Source of the DNA: JAAZAI01 sp050942875
GTDB taxonomy: Bacteria > Verrucomicrobiota > Kiritimatiellia > RFP12 > UBA3636
DNA length: 54,850 nt
Assembly: GCA_050942875.1 (NCBI GenBank)
Contig: JBMNOD010000015.1
Span: forward strand, 1 to 54,850
Direction: 5' to 3'
The notes beneath the pieces were generated by a model, which was not told where the DNA came from, did not search any database, and saw only the letters and a program-made list of their open reading frames with translations. A program made the translations under genes and the position numbers. Each line of letters starts with the position of its first letter. Positions within the stretch are counted from its first letter, which is position 1. Below are positions 7,900 through 15,618 of this stretch, piece by piece.

Positions 7900-8372
7900 A
7901 TCCCAAACGCCTTTCGGCTGTGGGTTCTTTTGGGCCGGTGGGTCAGTGGATTATCCTGGTGGACATCCAGATCATGTCACAAACGCCTTTCGGCTGTGGG
8001 TTCTTTTGGACCGGTGAGCGCATGGATTATTTTGGTGGCCATTCAGATCATGTCACAAACGCCTTTCGGCTGTGGGTGGGTTTTAGACACGGTACGCTCG
8101 CGTTCAACCGCCCGTCGATCATGACGTCACAAACGCCTTTCGGCTGTGGGTCTGTCTTGGATCTGGCCGACGCCTCCACCAATGAAACCTTCGACCTGTC
8201 ACAAACGCCTTTCGGCTGTGGGTCTGTCTTGGATCTGGCCGACGCCTCCACCAATGAAACCTTCGACCTGTCACAAACGCCTTTCGGCTGGCGATCTGTT
8301 TTGGACAAATTTTGAGCAGACAAAATTTAAAAGGATTCCAATTGGGCGTCACAAACGCCTTTCGGCTGCGGG
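7900..8372 (-). CRISPR. Degenerate CRISPR-like array, seven repeats
   Basis: Seven copies of a conserved 25-base core (GTCACAAACGCCTTTCGGCT plus GTGGG) begin at 7900, 7976, 8052, 8126, 8198, 8270 and 8348, i.e. every 72-78 bp. With a weaker trailing CTGTTTTGGA the repeat is about 36 bases and the spacers 36-42, sizes normal for CRISPR. The core contains GCC-TTTC-GGC, a GAAA tetraloop hairpin when read on the minus strand. The array ends 80 bases from the last gene of a complete Cmr operon, the best argument for CRISPR. Against it: units 4 and 5 (8126-8197, 8198-8269) are identical, spacers 1 and 2 are about 78% identical to each other, and the first and last two repeats are decayed. It is a relic array, or a minisatellite built from one. 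Strand is assumed from the cas genes. Confidence 0.55.
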
Positions 8373-8452
8373 TTGTCATCCGCAGGGTGAAATCGCCGCC
8401 TTCCCCTGTATTCTTGATTCAGTCGATCCGCTTCCATGGTTTCTCCTTTGAG

Positions 8453-9283
8453 TCAGCGTGAAAGCGAGGAAGCGGCGAGAAGACGGCCGATCTCCTTCCC
8501 GCTTTGATTCAGCGTGTCGATCGCCTGCCGCAGGTCGTGTTCCGTGTTGCCGGTCACAACCTGCCTGCCGTCCCAGATGGCGAGAATGCGAAAATCGTTC
8601 GCGTTGAACTTGACGATGCGAAATCGCAGGGGCGAAGTCTTGCGACCGCGAAACGCCCGTCCCAACGTCGCGGCGTTGCCAAAGGCTTGATCGGCGAGGG
8701 TGTCCGTCATGACCTTCCGCGCCGCTTCGGCCGAATCAAACGTCCTTCCCAGAAAAGCCGTCCGGAGTTGCGAACCGCTTGTAACGTCGCGCAAGGCCGT
8801 CTCGAACGCCTCAAGGGTGGCAGGCTGCCCGTCCCACGTGAAGTTGCCTCCCCCGCGCGTCGCCCGCAAGCCAAGCGACCCCATGAGCAGCCAGGCCTGA
8901 AGCGCGCGGTCGAACTTCGCCTGAAGATCGGCGTTCAACCCTCCGAGGCGTGTGGACAGGAGCAGGTCGAACGACACGCCAGGAGCGATGGCGTTCCTGG
9001 GGGCGCCGGGCCCTCCTGTCTTGTGTGGGAGCGTCGGGCTCTGGACAACCGGAACCTGTTCGGGACAGCCGACCCGAACCACGATTGTCGACGCCTTGGC
9101 GCCGCCGTGGACGGTTCCGAAAATCTCGTTTTCGTCCCGAGGCGCGCCACCGAGCGCCCGGAACCACCAATGCAGTTGGCCGCGAATCGAGGCGGGGCGG
9201 ATTTCCGATCTCCCGTTTTCCGAGCAATCGGCTCCGCGACAGAAGCACGGCGTGATAAAGGCGATGTTGATTTTTCGAGTCAT
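8453..9283 (-). CDS. cmr1: Cmr1, type III-B CRISPR RAMP protein
   Basis: RAMP-family subunit of the Cmr complex that sits at the 3' end of the crRNA and helps capture target RNA. The N-terminus is diagnostic: FITPCFCRGAD, EIRPASIRGQLHWWFRAL and EIFG, the conserved Cmr1 signature with IRGxLxWWFRAL. At 276 residues it is shorter than most Cmr1 proteins (about 300-450), so the second ferredoxin-like domain is probably reduced. Its ATG overlaps the cmr6 stop (ATGA), so it is translationally coupled as the last gene of the operon. The array follows about 80 bases downstream. No frameshift or internal stop is visible. Confidence 0.88.
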   Translation of the reverse strand: MTRKINIAFITPCFCRGADCSENGRSEIRPASIRGQLHWWFRALGGAPRDENEIFGTVHGGAKASTIVVRVGCPEQVPVVQSPTLPHKTGGPGAPRNAIAPGVSFDLLLSTRLGGLNADLQAKFDRALQAWLLMGSLGLRATRGGGNFTWDGQPATLEAFETALRDVTSGSQLRTAFLGRTFDSAEAARKVMTDTLADQAFGNAATLGRAFRGRKTSPLRFRIVKFNANDFRILAIWDGRQVVTGNTEHDLRQAIDTLNQSGKEIGRLLAASSLSR

Positions 9284-10650
9284 GGCAGTTGCTCCCCAAG
9301 GGGCTTCGCGGCCTCTTCAATCGTCTTCGCCATCTCGGGCTTCCGCTTTCGCCACGTCTTCAGCTTGTCCCGTTTTTCCTTTGTCGAAAACAGGCGGATC
9401 AACGCCCGCTGCTCCTCTTCCGGCAACGTGGAGATGTTTTTGACCTTGTCGGCAAACGCCTGGTCGTCAAGAGCGGCAAGCGTGGACATGGCCTCGTTGA
9501 TCTTCTCTTCTGGCGACAGCGAGGCGACCCGGGCGGCCTCCTCCGCTTCGGCCTGTTCCCGGGCTCTTCTCTCAGCCTCTTCTTGTTCCTGGATTTGCCG
9601 CTCTTTCTCCGCCAGCGCCGCCCGCTCCGAGGTCAGGTCTTCAAACCAGCCATAGCCTGCCGCGGTCTTGGCGCCGAGCCCCTGGTTCTCGAGCGCGTCG
9701 ATCAACCAGCGTTGAGCCGCCACCAGCAATTTCAAATCCCGGTTGATTCCGTTAAGGAGAATGGGGAATGCAAATTCGGCTCCACGCTCAACGGCGGGGA
9801 AGTAGTTGAGCGTAGGCCGCTCGTTTCGCAGGTCTTCCTGCCTCCCCGTGCGATAGTAGTCCGGCGTATGGACGTTCGTGATGTCCACGACGATTTTGGC
9901 ATCGTTTGTCGGAGCGGCCTGGAGGAACGTCACGGCGCCCTTGAGGTCGAGCGGCAAGTTGAGCCGCGCATTGCCGAGCGACCGCTTCTCGTCCACTTGC
10001 GCAAAGGGCGCCAAGTCGCCTCTCCAGTCGCTCTCGCCCACCCCGAAAACGCGGACAAACGTGTCCAGCATCCGATCCCGTTCATCCCCTTCCTTCGTTT
10101 TCAACTCCGTGAGCGCCACGCTTCGGGCGACGCCCTTGACGGACGAGCCATTGATCAGCGGCAGGCCAAAAATCCGGTCAAAATTGATGCCGGCGTTTTG
10201 AATGACGCCTTCAGACAAATTGATGGCAAGGCGCCCTTCAAGGCGAGCCTCGACGATGCGCAGGTTCTCCTTTGAATAGGTTGAACGAAGGAGTTCGAGG
10301 AAACGAGCGGAATGCCGTGGACGGAGGTCGTCAAGACCCGCCCCCACGCTTGTTTGGGCAAGTCTGCGGCATCGATTGGCATCGGCGCGCAATTGTCGCC
10401 GTTTTTCTTCAGTCTCAACATTCCTCCCGTTTGCCTTTCTTTCCAGTTCCTTTACCTTCTGGTTCAAAAGGATGGATCCGTTGGAAGCGATTCGCATCAG
10501 CGACCAGTTGGACGCTTGATTCTCCTTGTTGTCGCCCCCCCAATGCTTGGGAAATGCGAACTTCTCGTGGAGAAGCGAGCGGTTCTGGACTTGTTCGCAC
10601 CATTCACCCACAGCTTCCGCATAGTCTTTTGTCATTGGAATCTGGCTCAT
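9280..10650 (-). CDS. cmr6: Cmr6 with a C-terminal coiled-coil extension
   Basis: RAMP subunit of the Cmr complex. Residues about 60-345 form the Cmr6 core: FDRIFGLPLINGSSVKGVARS (the RAMP Gly-rich S/K-G motif), DVHTP-like NVHTPDYY, and the closing glycine-rich GLGAKTAAGYGWF. After this, where family members usually end, some 110 residues are added: a charged Glu/Arg/Ala heptad region (AEKERQIQEQEEAERRARE) likely to be a coiled coil, then a second helical segment starting at LSPEEKI. Total is 456 residues. I start at ATG 10650, five bases after the cmr5 stop; the frame upstream runs into cmr5. The extension may be a docking arm for an accessory protein, which is inference. Confidence 0.87.
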   Translation of the reverse strand: MSQIPMTKDYAEAVGEWCEQVQNRSLLHEKFAFPKHWGGDNKENQASNWSLMRIASNGSILLNQKVKELERKANGRNVETEEKRRQLRADANRCRRLAQTSVGAGLDDLRPRHSARFLELLRSTYSKENLRIVEARLEGRLAINLSEGVIQNAGINFDRIFGLPLINGSSVKGVARSVALTELKTKEGDERDRMLDTFVRVFGVGESDWRGDLAPFAQVDEKRSLGNARLNLPLDLKGAVTFLQAAPTNDAKIVVDITNVHTPDYYRTGRQEDLRNERPTLNYFPAVERGAEFAFPILLNGINRDLKLLVAAQRWLIDALENQGLGAKTAAGYGWFEDLTSERAALAEKERQIQEQEEAERRAREQAEAEEAARVASLSPEEKINEAMSTLAALDDQAFADKVKNISTLPEEEQRALIRLFSTKEKRDKLKTWRKRKPEMAKTIEEAAKPLGEQLP

Positions 10651-10655
10651 GGCAT

Positions 10656-11012
10656 TCAGCCCTTTTTGATGAAACGACGGGCATAGTCCAACCAGGCCAT
10701 CGCCTCCGCCGTGCAAAGCTTGAGCTGATGGGAAGTCGCCTCGGAGCTGAGGTAGTTCATCAACTTGGCCGTGTCCGTGCAGTTTTCGGGCACGCAGGCG
10801 ACATCGGGGTCCGCCAGGTGGGTGGCTATCGCGTCGATCGCGCCCCTGAACCCCGTCTTTTCGTCAAACGCATACGCGCCGATGGCAAGAAGACCGTGGT
10901 TCATGATCAACGGCGGGATTTTCTTGATCACTTCGCCGCCGTTGGGCCCGGCGAGGTTTTGTCTGGCTGCCGCCATCGCATTTCGGGCACGAATTTGTTC
11001 AAGGTTTTTCAT
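10656..11012 (-). CDS. cmr5: Cmr5, small subunit of type III-B complex
   Basis: All-helical small subunit that forms the minor filament contacting the RNA target strand in the Cmr complex. At 118 residues it is the normal size. Family features are IKKIPPLIMNHGLLAIGAYAF (the conserved kklP..I..nGL pattern) and the C-terminal AEAMAWLDYARRF (usually Ea..WlkrFa). It lies between cmr4 (12 bases upstream) and cmr6 (5 bases downstream), the usual place in Cmr operons. Confidence 0.9.
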   Translation of the reverse strand: MKNLEQIRARNAMAAARQNLAGPNGGEVIKKIPPLIMNHGLLAIGAYAFDEKTGFRGAIDAIATHLADPDVACVPENCTDTAKLMNYLSSEATSHQLKLCTAEAMAWLDYARRFIKKG

Positions 11013-11024
11013 GGGAACTTCTCC

Positions 11025-11846
11025 TTAAGCGAGTTTTACCGTGCAAAAGCCGAGCCCCGTGGTGCTGTCGCCACCAAACTGAAGGAGTCGCTCCTGTTCG
11101 GCAAAGTGCGCGAACCAGACGTTTGCATCGCCCTCTGCCCGCAACAGATGAAGCGGCGCATGGAAAAGCGTCTCCGAAGGAACGGTCTCGGTGTTGAAAA
11201 GCGCGCCGTCCGCGACGGTTCCGGTATCCGAATCGATCCTGTTGTGGTACTGGACTTGACAGGCATGCTCGGCAAAGAACGAAAGATCCTCGTCGGGGAG
11301 CAGGACGAAATGCGTCTTGGCTTCGCGCAAGACGACGTCGTCAAGCAACCCGGACAAATGATCCGCCCATTCCGTCGGAAACTCCCCGGCCGAGGCGAAG
11401 ACATATTCTTCAAGGGCCACTCTGCCGTTTTCAAGTCTGACCGCCGAACCGGCAAGCGCTTGCCGCGGTTCAACCGACGGCACTGCGAAGTCGAGCCCCT
11501 TGTCGCGGGCGTAACGCGCCAGCGCCAGCGGACTGGTTGCCAAGGCAAACGAGCCTTTGGCGGAACGAAGGGGGAACGCCAGCAGGCGCGCCTCGCCAAA
11601 ACCCAATGCCCCGGCGCTCCCCTGTTCGCTCCTGTCCGTCGGTTCACGCCCAAAGAGCGCCTCCACATTGTCAAAATCCTGTTTTTCCGCATAGTCGCGC
11701 ATCACCCCCTTGACGCCGCTGCCGGGGATGACGGGAAAGCGGGTGTGGCGCTCGCGGGCGACGGGTTTGTCGATGGCGCCGACGGAGGAGCCGAAGCCGA
11801 CATGCAGCGGCGTGCGGGTGAAGATGGTCAGGGTTTTCGTCATCAT
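11025..11846 (-). CDS. cmr4: Cmr4, backbone RNase of the type III-B complex
   Basis: Csm3-like backbone RAMP present in several copies per complex; its Asp cuts target RNA at 6-nt intervals. The N-terminus reads RTPLHVGFGSSVGAIDKPVA, then PVIPGSGVKG. The Asp of the GAIDKP motif (residue 26 from the first Met) is the catalytic residue in characterised Cmr4 proteins and is kept here, so RNA slicing is predicted to work. The glycine-rich C-terminus GGDSTTGLGF is normal. It has 273 residues. The gap to cmr3 (54 bases) is filled by heptamer repeats that also contain the cmr3 stop codon. Two adjacent Met codons make the start uncertain by one residue. Confidence 0.92.
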   Translation of the reverse strand: MMTKTLTIFTRTPLHVGFGSSVGAIDKPVARERHTRFPVIPGSGVKGVMRDYAEKQDFDNVEALFGREPTDRSEQGSAGALGFGEARLLAFPLRSAKGSFALATSPLALARYARDKGLDFAVPSVEPRQALAGSAVRLENGRVALEEYVFASAGEFPTEWADHLSGLLDDVVLREAKTHFVLLPDEDLSFFAEHACQVQYHNRIDSDTGTVADGALFNTETVPSETLFHAPLHLLRAEGDANVWFAHFAEQERLLQFGGDSTTGLGFCTVKLA

Positions 11847-11859
11847 GGAGAGGAACCTT

Positions 11860-11903
11860 TCGGATTTGGGATTTGAAATTTGAGATTGGGGATTGGGGTT
11901 TTA
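11860..11903. repeat. Heptamer tandem array between cmr3 and cmr4
   Basis: Five or six consecutive 7-bp units, GGATTTG GGATTTG AAATTTG AGATTGG GGATTGG and then GGTTTTA, run from 11862 to 11903. The cmr3 stop codon is formed inside the array. Period-7 arrays of other sequences occur at several intergenic sites in this window. Confidence 0.75.
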
Positions 11904-13110
11904 GATTTGAACGGAAGAACAGACGCCGACGCCATGGCCCTTTTCGCCCAGGTCGTCGCTGCGGGGCTTCAAGTGCAGCTGCACGGCAAGCAGCGCGGCG
12001 TTCTCGACGCTGCCGCAGTCGAAGACGTAGCTCGACCCCGCCGGCACCGCCAACTGGGTCGGCTTGGGGCGGCCCTCCTGCTGGTTCCAGCCCGAAAACG
12101 CCTCGGGCTTGCCAACACGGGCGGCGACCAGCTTCGCCTCGAGGAAAGGCGCTTCGTTTTGACGGGCTTTCCAGGCATGGCGAGGCTCGCCGGGATTGCG
12201 CGCGACATTCCTGCGAAGCGCAACGGCGCCCCCGTCTTGAACCCAGCCGGGACGCCAGCCCGCTTTGAACACCGCCGGCGCCAGCAGCGTCCAGCGGAGA
12301 TGCGGCGTCGTAAGATCGGGAAGCGGCGGCAGCGCGAGCGCTTGCGCCGCGCGTTCGACGCGGACAACGCCTTGCTGCCCGCCCATGACCAGATTGCCGC
12401 CCGTCCAGTCTTCCATGAAAAGATCGCGCACCGATCCGTTGCCGCCACGCGCCTTGACCAGGCATTCGGCCTGGAAGGCAAGCGAAACGCCCTCTTGAAG
12501 CCGCAGGTACTCGGCCTGGTAGCGCTTGCCGTCGACCGTCGTCCCGGTCTCCGGGTCGAGGGCGATGCCGAGGTTGCGGTCGGGCGCATAGAGCGCGTCG
12601 TCGTCGATGGGGGCCAACGCCGCCGCTTCGATCGCCTCGCCGCGCAGGTAGCGCAGGTACAGGTCGCCCGGAATCCACTGCGGGGGCGTCCTCCTGCCCT
12701 CCTCTTGCGGCAGAAACGCGTAAGTCAACGGCGCCGGAAGGTCGGTCTGACCCTTGGGCAGCGCCACCAGCTTCATGCCGAGGTCGAGCGGACACGGCAG
12801 ATAGACCGCATCGCCCTTGGCCGGGAACGGCCCGATTGTTTTCAACGCGCCGAAACGGAAGGAGGAGCCGGGGTTCTTGTCCTTGCTGCGCCCCTGGTTT
12901 TCAGGCTTCGCCTTGTCGCGGTAGTTGTGCGCGCCGGCGCCTTCCCACGGCTGCGGATCCGGCCAGCGACGCAGAAAGGCGTGGTGGATGGCGCTGTAGA
13001 GCTGGTCGGGCCGGGGGCCAGTTGGCGCCGAGACCGGCGTCCGAAGCCTCCATGGGACGGGCGTCGCGCAAGAACAGGACGTCCTGCGGAATCATCGTAA
13101 ACGAATGCAT
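11901..13110 (-). pseudogene. cmr3: cmr3, interrupted by a one-base frameshift
   Basis: Cmr3 is the RAMP (Cas5-like) subunit that holds the crRNA 5' tag and contacts Cas10. The N-terminus (MHSFTMIPQDVLFLRDARPM...GANWP, from ATG 13110 after GAGGGGAG) is in one frame. The rest, from RPDQLYSAIHHAF through FGALKTIGPF to the stop, is in another. The frames join at a run of five G on the plus strand (13013-13017, five C in the coding strand). Removing one C gives NWPRPDQLYSAI, the expected family sequence, and a 402-residue protein. So there is one extra base: a sequencing error, a real inactivating mutation, or slippage control. The downstream frame has its own ATG at 12845, but that product would lack the first ~90 residues. 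No other stops are present. Confidence 0.87.
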
Positions 13111-13115
13111 CGCGG

Positions 13116-14741
13116 TCAATTCTCCCCTCGTGCACGGTTGATGAACGTTTCAACGAGAAACAGCTTGATGAAGTCGTCGAGGCGGCTGCTCGTCGTCTCC
13201 AGATAGGCGTCGATCTTTTTTGCAAGCCGCTCGCGTTCATCGGAATTCATCGCGATCCCCTGACGCCCCAGCACATGGCGGACATCCGCCTGGATCACCG
13301 GCTTCATGGCGTCGTTGGAGCCCTGAAGTGCATACGGTGCCAGCAGCCCGGCCAATGCGCAGGGGAAGCGGCCGGAAAGGCTGCCGTCGCCAACCAACGC
13401 GGTGATCTCCGCCATCAGATCGAGCGCACCGCAGCCCCATTTGCAGCCCCATTCGATGATTTCGCCCGAACGCTTGTAAAGGGCGATCGCCAGGGCGTCC
13501 CGGTGGTAGCGGTTCTTGGCGACCGACTCCATCCGCCTCGCCTCGCGCACAAGCATCTGCAACGGCGCCTGCTCATGCCCCACCGCAATGCCGCAGGAAG
13601 CCGTGGCGCCCCCGCCCATCACGTCGGAAAACGCCGCGACAAGCGCCCGGCCGCAGGCGATCGCCGTCGTCGACGGCAGAATCGCCAGCACGTCGTCGCC
13701 CCCGGCATGGACCAGCTCGCCATGATGGCCCTCGACAATCCCCCGCACCGTGTCGAGCGCGAAGGACGAAAGCCTCGCGCTGAATCGGCTCAACGCCTCG
13801 GGCGACGTGTTGGCCTGCGACACGCGCTCCCCCATCCTGTCGCCATTCAAGGCCAGCATGGCGACGTAGCGGTTGTTTCCCGGTTCGTTTCTCCCCGCGA
13901 TCTCGGGAAGCGACGCGACCCGGAGCGCATCCCGGACATTTCCCTCGAGCGCATGCAACGCGGAGGAAAGGTAGTCCGCATCGTCGGCATCGTTCACATG
14001 GACCCAAAGCCGCTTGATCAGGTTCATCGCGCCATAGGCGTGGCCCGATGTCTTGAACAAGCTGCGCCCGCCTTGACGCAACTTTGCCCAGAACGCCTCC
14101 GTGCCGACGACCTCCTCCTTGCCGGAGAGCGAATCCTTGCGCACCCCGGCTTCGGCGCTTGCCCATTGCGCAAAGTCCCGCGTGTTGCGACGCGCGGCCA
14201 ACAGGGCGCCCACCCGACCGCAAGCCTCCCGCCACGGCTCCCCCGGCGCCCAGGGCGTCCACGCCCACGTCATCTGCGGGAAGGCGGCAATCTGCGCATC
14301 CCACCGCGCCTTCCAGGCCGGATCGGCGCCCTTGCCGAGGAGCCAATGCCAGACCGCCTCGCCCATCTGGCCCAGTTCGGCGCGGACGGCACGCTCGGCG
14401 GCGGCGGCGATTTCGGCTTCCCTCCCCGACGGCGCCAGCAGCAGACAGCGGTTCGGGAGGTTCGAGATCAACGCCCGCGAAGGGTCGGCCAATCGCCCGG
14501 GGTCTCGCAGCGCCGCCACCAACGGGTTGGAATCCGGTCCCGGCGCCGGGATCACCGTTTCGGCGCCTTTCTCCAGGACCGCCACGATCGCATGGGCCAT
14601 CAGCCACGAGAGCAGGTACGACCCCGACCACATGTCCCGCGTGCTCCGCGCCTGGGCGATGAAGTCCTGCACCGGCCCCAATTGGAAGAGCAGCGGCGAC
14701 TGCGCGCCCGTTCCCGCCTCATGTTTTCCATCATTGCTCAT
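13116..14741 (-). CDS. cmr2: Cas10/Cmr2 lacking the HD domain
   Basis: Large subunit of the type III-B complex, whose palm domain makes cyclic oligoadenylate when target RNA binds. The protein starts directly with LLFQLGPVQDFIAQARSTRD, the motif that normally follows a ~200-residue HD nuclease domain, so the HD domain and its DNase function are absent. The cyclase half is intact: ALNGDRMG (about 298-304) and GGDD at 347-350. Two Cys in CKWGC are present, but not a full zinc-finger set. Length is 541 versus about 800-1000 for HD-containing Cmr2. It is the first gene of the operon; cmr3 starts 5 bases after its stop. No CARF/SAVED effector is visible nearby to read the second messenger. Confidence 0.9.
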   Translation of the reverse strand: MSNDGKHEAGTGAQSPLLFQLGPVQDFIAQARSTRDMWSGSYLLSWLMAHAIVAVLEKGAETVIPAPGPDSNPLVAALRDPGRLADPSRALISNLPNRCLLLAPSGREAEIAAAAERAVRAELGQMGEAVWHWLLGKGADPAWKARWDAQIAAFPQMTWAWTPWAPGEPWREACGRVGALLAARRNTRDFAQWASAEAGVRKDSLSGKEEVVGTEAFWAKLRQGGRSLFKTSGHAYGAMNLIKRLWVHVNDADDADYLSSALHALEGNVRDALRVASLPEIAGRNEPGNNRYVAMLALNGDRMGERVSQANTSPEALSRFSARLSSFALDTVRGIVEGHHGELVHAGGDDVLAILPSTTAIACGRALVAAFSDVMGGGATASCGIAVGHEQAPLQMLVREARRMESVAKNRYHRDALAIALYKRSGEIIEWGCKWGCGALDLMAEITALVGDGSLSGRFPCALAGLLAPYALQGSNDAMKPVIQADVRHVLGRQGIAMNSDERERLAKKIDAYLETTSSRLDDFIKLFLVETFINRARGEN

Positions 14742-14924
14742 TCACTGGTTTCCTTTTCCAAACGTCCTTCCAGCAACGCCTTCCCTGAAAAATGCCCCAT
14801 ACGATAGCACAACCCCCGCCAAGAGTCGAGAAAAAACGCCTTTTTCGTGTACGAGAACGCGTACCGCTTCGCTGGGTGCGTGAACGGCAAACTCGATCAG
14901 GTTTTGAGGGTCTGTCCCCACCCC
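14742..14924. repeat. Spacer upstream of cmr2 with a dispersed repeat
   Basis: This 183-base gap contains a copy (about 14842-14888, CGTGTACGAGAACGCGTACC, then CGCTTCGCTGGGTGCGTGAACG) of a sequence also found at 11-58 of the window. No convincing promoter pair for the Cmr operon and no rho-independent terminator was found. Confidence 0.5.
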
Positions 14925-15608
14925 CTAATCCCTCTTGCGGACACACCCGCCAATCACGATCGTGATCTCCCCTTTCGCCTTTGCATCGGCGAAGCGGGCG
15001 GCGAGTTCGGGCAGCGTGCCGCGTTCGGCGCGCTCGTGGAGCTTGGTGATCTCAAAGCAGACGACCGCCGGCCGCCCGCCGAGCACCTCGGCCGCCGCCG
15101 CCAGGGTCTGGCCGAGGCGAAACGGCGATTCATAGAGCACAAGGGTGTGCGGCATGGCGGCCTCTTCCTCGAAAAACCGGCGCAATGCGCCCGGCTTGCG
15201 GGGCGGGAAGCCCTTGAAGGTCCAGCTCGAGGTCGGGAGGCCCGACATCACGAGCGCGATGTCCGCGGCGCACGCGCCGGGCAGGACGCACATCGGCAGC
15301 CCTTCCGCGACGACGTCGCGCACCAGGCGAAACCCGGGGTCGCTGATGCCGGGATAGCCGCCATCCGTGCAAAGCGCCACGTTGGCCCCGCCGCGCAGCA
15401 ACTCGAGGATGCGCGCGCCCGCGCGCTCCTCGTTGCCCTCGCGGTAGGAAATCATCGTCGCAGGCCGCGGGATGCCGAAATGCGAGAGCAACTGCCATGT
15501 GCGGCGCGTGTCCTCGCAGGCGATGACGTCCGCGTTCTTCAGCGCCTCCAGCGCGCGCGGCGTCATGTCGCCGAGGTTTCCGATGGGCGTGGCAACGATG
15601 TGGAGCAT
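14925..15608 (-). CDS. rsmI: 16S rRNA 2'-O-ribose C1402 methyltransferase
   Basis: SAM-dependent tetrapyrrole-methylase-fold enzyme that methylates the ribose of C1402 in the 16S decoding centre. Clear family motifs: IVATPIGNLGDMTPRAL at the N-terminus, ACEDTRRT, the SAM-site TDGGYPGISDPG (usually SDAGTPGISDPG) and SGLPTSSWTFKGFPPRK. It has 227 residues against about 280 usually, so the small C-terminal domain is missing. It starts 10 bases after the VWA gene stop, with a GGGGG ribosome site, and is probably co-transcribed with the exbB operon. Confidence 0.92.
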   Translation of the reverse strand: MLHIVATPIGNLGDMTPRALEALKNADVIACEDTRRTWQLLSHFGIPRPATMISYREGNEERAGARILELLRGGANVALCTDGGYPGISDPGFRLVRDVVAEGLPMCVLPGACAADIALVMSGLPTSSWTFKGFPPRKPGALRRFFEEEAAMPHTLVLYESPFRLGQTLAAAAEVLGGRPAVVCFEITKLHERAERGTLPELAARFADAKAKGEITIVIGGCVRKRD

Positions 15609-15618
15609 GGCGCGCCCC

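Noticed and set aside
8048..8379. Short ORFs over the repeat array with repeated peptides such as SQTPFGCG
   Set aside because: The peptide repeats simply mirror the DNA repeats and appear in several frames at once; no ribosome site.
12845..12845. ATG used as an independent start of a shorter Cmr3
   Set aside because: In-frame coding sequence clearly continues upstream (NQGRSKDKNPGSSFRFGALK), so it is internal.
12842..13240. 132-residue frame at the cmr2/cmr3 junction
   Set aside because: Low-complexity shadow; the true product here is the split Cmr3 start.
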